The translations under genes and the position numbers were made by a program. The notes under the pieces were generated by a model. The model saw only the letters and a list, made by a program, of their open reading frames with translations. It searched no databases and was not told the origin of the DNA. DNA of 6,251 bases from Pseudomonadota bacterium (GTDB lineage: Bacteria > Bdellovibrionota_B > Oligoflexia > Oligoflexales > Bin106). Shown here in pieces: positions 5,947 through 6,251 of this stretch. Location of the stretch: positions 1 to 6,251 of the forward strand of contig JAPOQT010000323.1 of assembly GCA_026710525.1 (NCBI GenBank). Direction: 5' to 3'. How positions within the stretch are numbered: position 1 is the first letter of the stretch; every line of letters begins with the position of its first letter.

Positions 5947-6251
5947 AAAGACGCATCCTCCTAACGGCTGCAAGCCCAGTCTAGTAAATGTTAAAGTAAA
6001 AAAGAGTTCCTCAAGGTGATTCAGGGAGCGTATTACCAGCGTTCCGAAAAACCGTGCCACTTTTTGACTTTGCTTTGCCTATTTTGAGAGTGGTAGGCAG
6101 AGAAAAGAATCTTACTTTAGCTAGCGAGCTTTCTTATCGTAGGTTACCTTTTCAAGGTTGGCGCAATGTTGGTGGTTATTTGTTTCCAGTTCACGGTAGC
6201 ACCTGGAGGGGTGTGCATTCGCTAGGAAAAAAGGAGTTTTTTTACGGTGCT
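5947..6251. other. Right-end region without a confident gene
   Basis: After the aminotransferase stop I see no intrinsic terminator with a T-run. Imperfect dyads are present: GGCT/AGCC at about 5966-5976, GGAGCG/CGTTCC at about 6025-6045 with one wobble pair, and a perfect TGCCTA (6076-6081) / TAGGCA (6094-6099) with a 12-nt loop. An AAGGAG at 6231-6236 followed 10 nt later by GTG at 6247 could begin a gene that continues past the window, but only 5 bases of it are visible. One plus-strand frame is open to the edge and is listed separately. Confidence 0.5.
6000..6251 (+). CDS. Possible partial or degenerate ORF at the right edge
   Basis: After a TAA at 5997-5999 this frame stays open for 84 codons to the window end (KRVPQGDSGSVLPAF at its beginning; LSYRRLPFQGWRNVGGYLF in the middle). 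It contains no ATG. GTG or TTG codons at 6054, 6075, 6084, 6090 and 6213 lack a well-placed ribosome binding site; the best is GGAGG at 6205-6209, only 3 nt before GTG 6213. It may be a gene with an unusual start that continues past the window, a remnant of a decayed gene, or chance. I do not recognise the translation. A minus-strand frame is also open over about 6120-6251, which weakens the case. Confidence 0.22.

Noticed and set aside
6225..6243. AAAAAAGGAGTTTTTT as a hairpin terminator
   Set aside because: The stem is only A-T pairs with a 4-nt loop, so it would be very weak. The GGAG is equally likely to be a ribosome binding site.
6120..6251. Minus-strand open frame at the right edge
   Set aside because: It is short (about 43 codons), has no visible start, overlaps the longer plus-strand open frame and its translation is polar and unremarkable. 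I could not support it as a gene end.

Overview
This window looks like chromosomal DNA of a Gram-negative, probably proteobacteria-like bacterium of moderate to low GC (about 40-45% by eye). The evidence is a PAS/histidine-kinase architecture of the kind common in deltaproteobacteria and Bdellovibrio-like bacteria, a stand-alone SufE, and a proteobacterial-type FolE2 with the long segment between its CPC and HGQRS motifs. The dCTP deaminase is of the short 'AGKGDIGYCNTWTLE' type, which I associate with Bacteroidetes-like and Bdellovibrio-like sequences. Lineage is inferred from protein style only. I see no insertion sequence, integrase, CRISPR array, rRNA or tRNA.

Layout, left to right. (1) Positions 3-521 (+) hold the 3' end of an unrecognised gene whose start lies outside the window. 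(2) Positions 673-1878 (-) encode a soluble PAS sensor histidine kinase with a cysteine cluster in the PAS domain and no response regulator beside it. (3) A 135-bp divergent spacer leads into a small two-gene unit on the + strand. It comprises a 54-codon ORF (2014-2178) with its own good ribosome binding site, then a 130-residue basic protein with a C-terminal four-cysteine, zinc-ribbon-like motif (2201-2593). (4) Converging on it with only 4 bp between stops is a minus-strand sufE-dcd pair (3606 to 2598). The dcd ribosome binding site overlaps the sufE stop, so the two are probably translationally coupled. (5) A 160-bp spacer separates sufE from a divergent + strand pair: folE2 (GTP cyclohydrolase, first step of folate and queuosine precursor synthesis) and, 26 bp later, a class I PLP aminotransferase. 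(6) The last 305 bp have no confident gene. They contain one reading frame that stays open for 84 codons to the window edge but has no ATG and no convincing start.

Most of the window is housekeeping metabolism: Fe-S cluster sulfur transfer, pyrimidine deoxynucleotides, pterin synthesis and amino acid transamination. The parts that are not explained are the small-ORF/zinc-ribbon pair, the cysteine-bearing PAS kinase transcribed away from it, the unknown gene at the left edge and the open frame at the right edge. I found no convincing evidence of a complete new system. The small-ORF/zinc-ribbon pair is the best candidate for a closer look.
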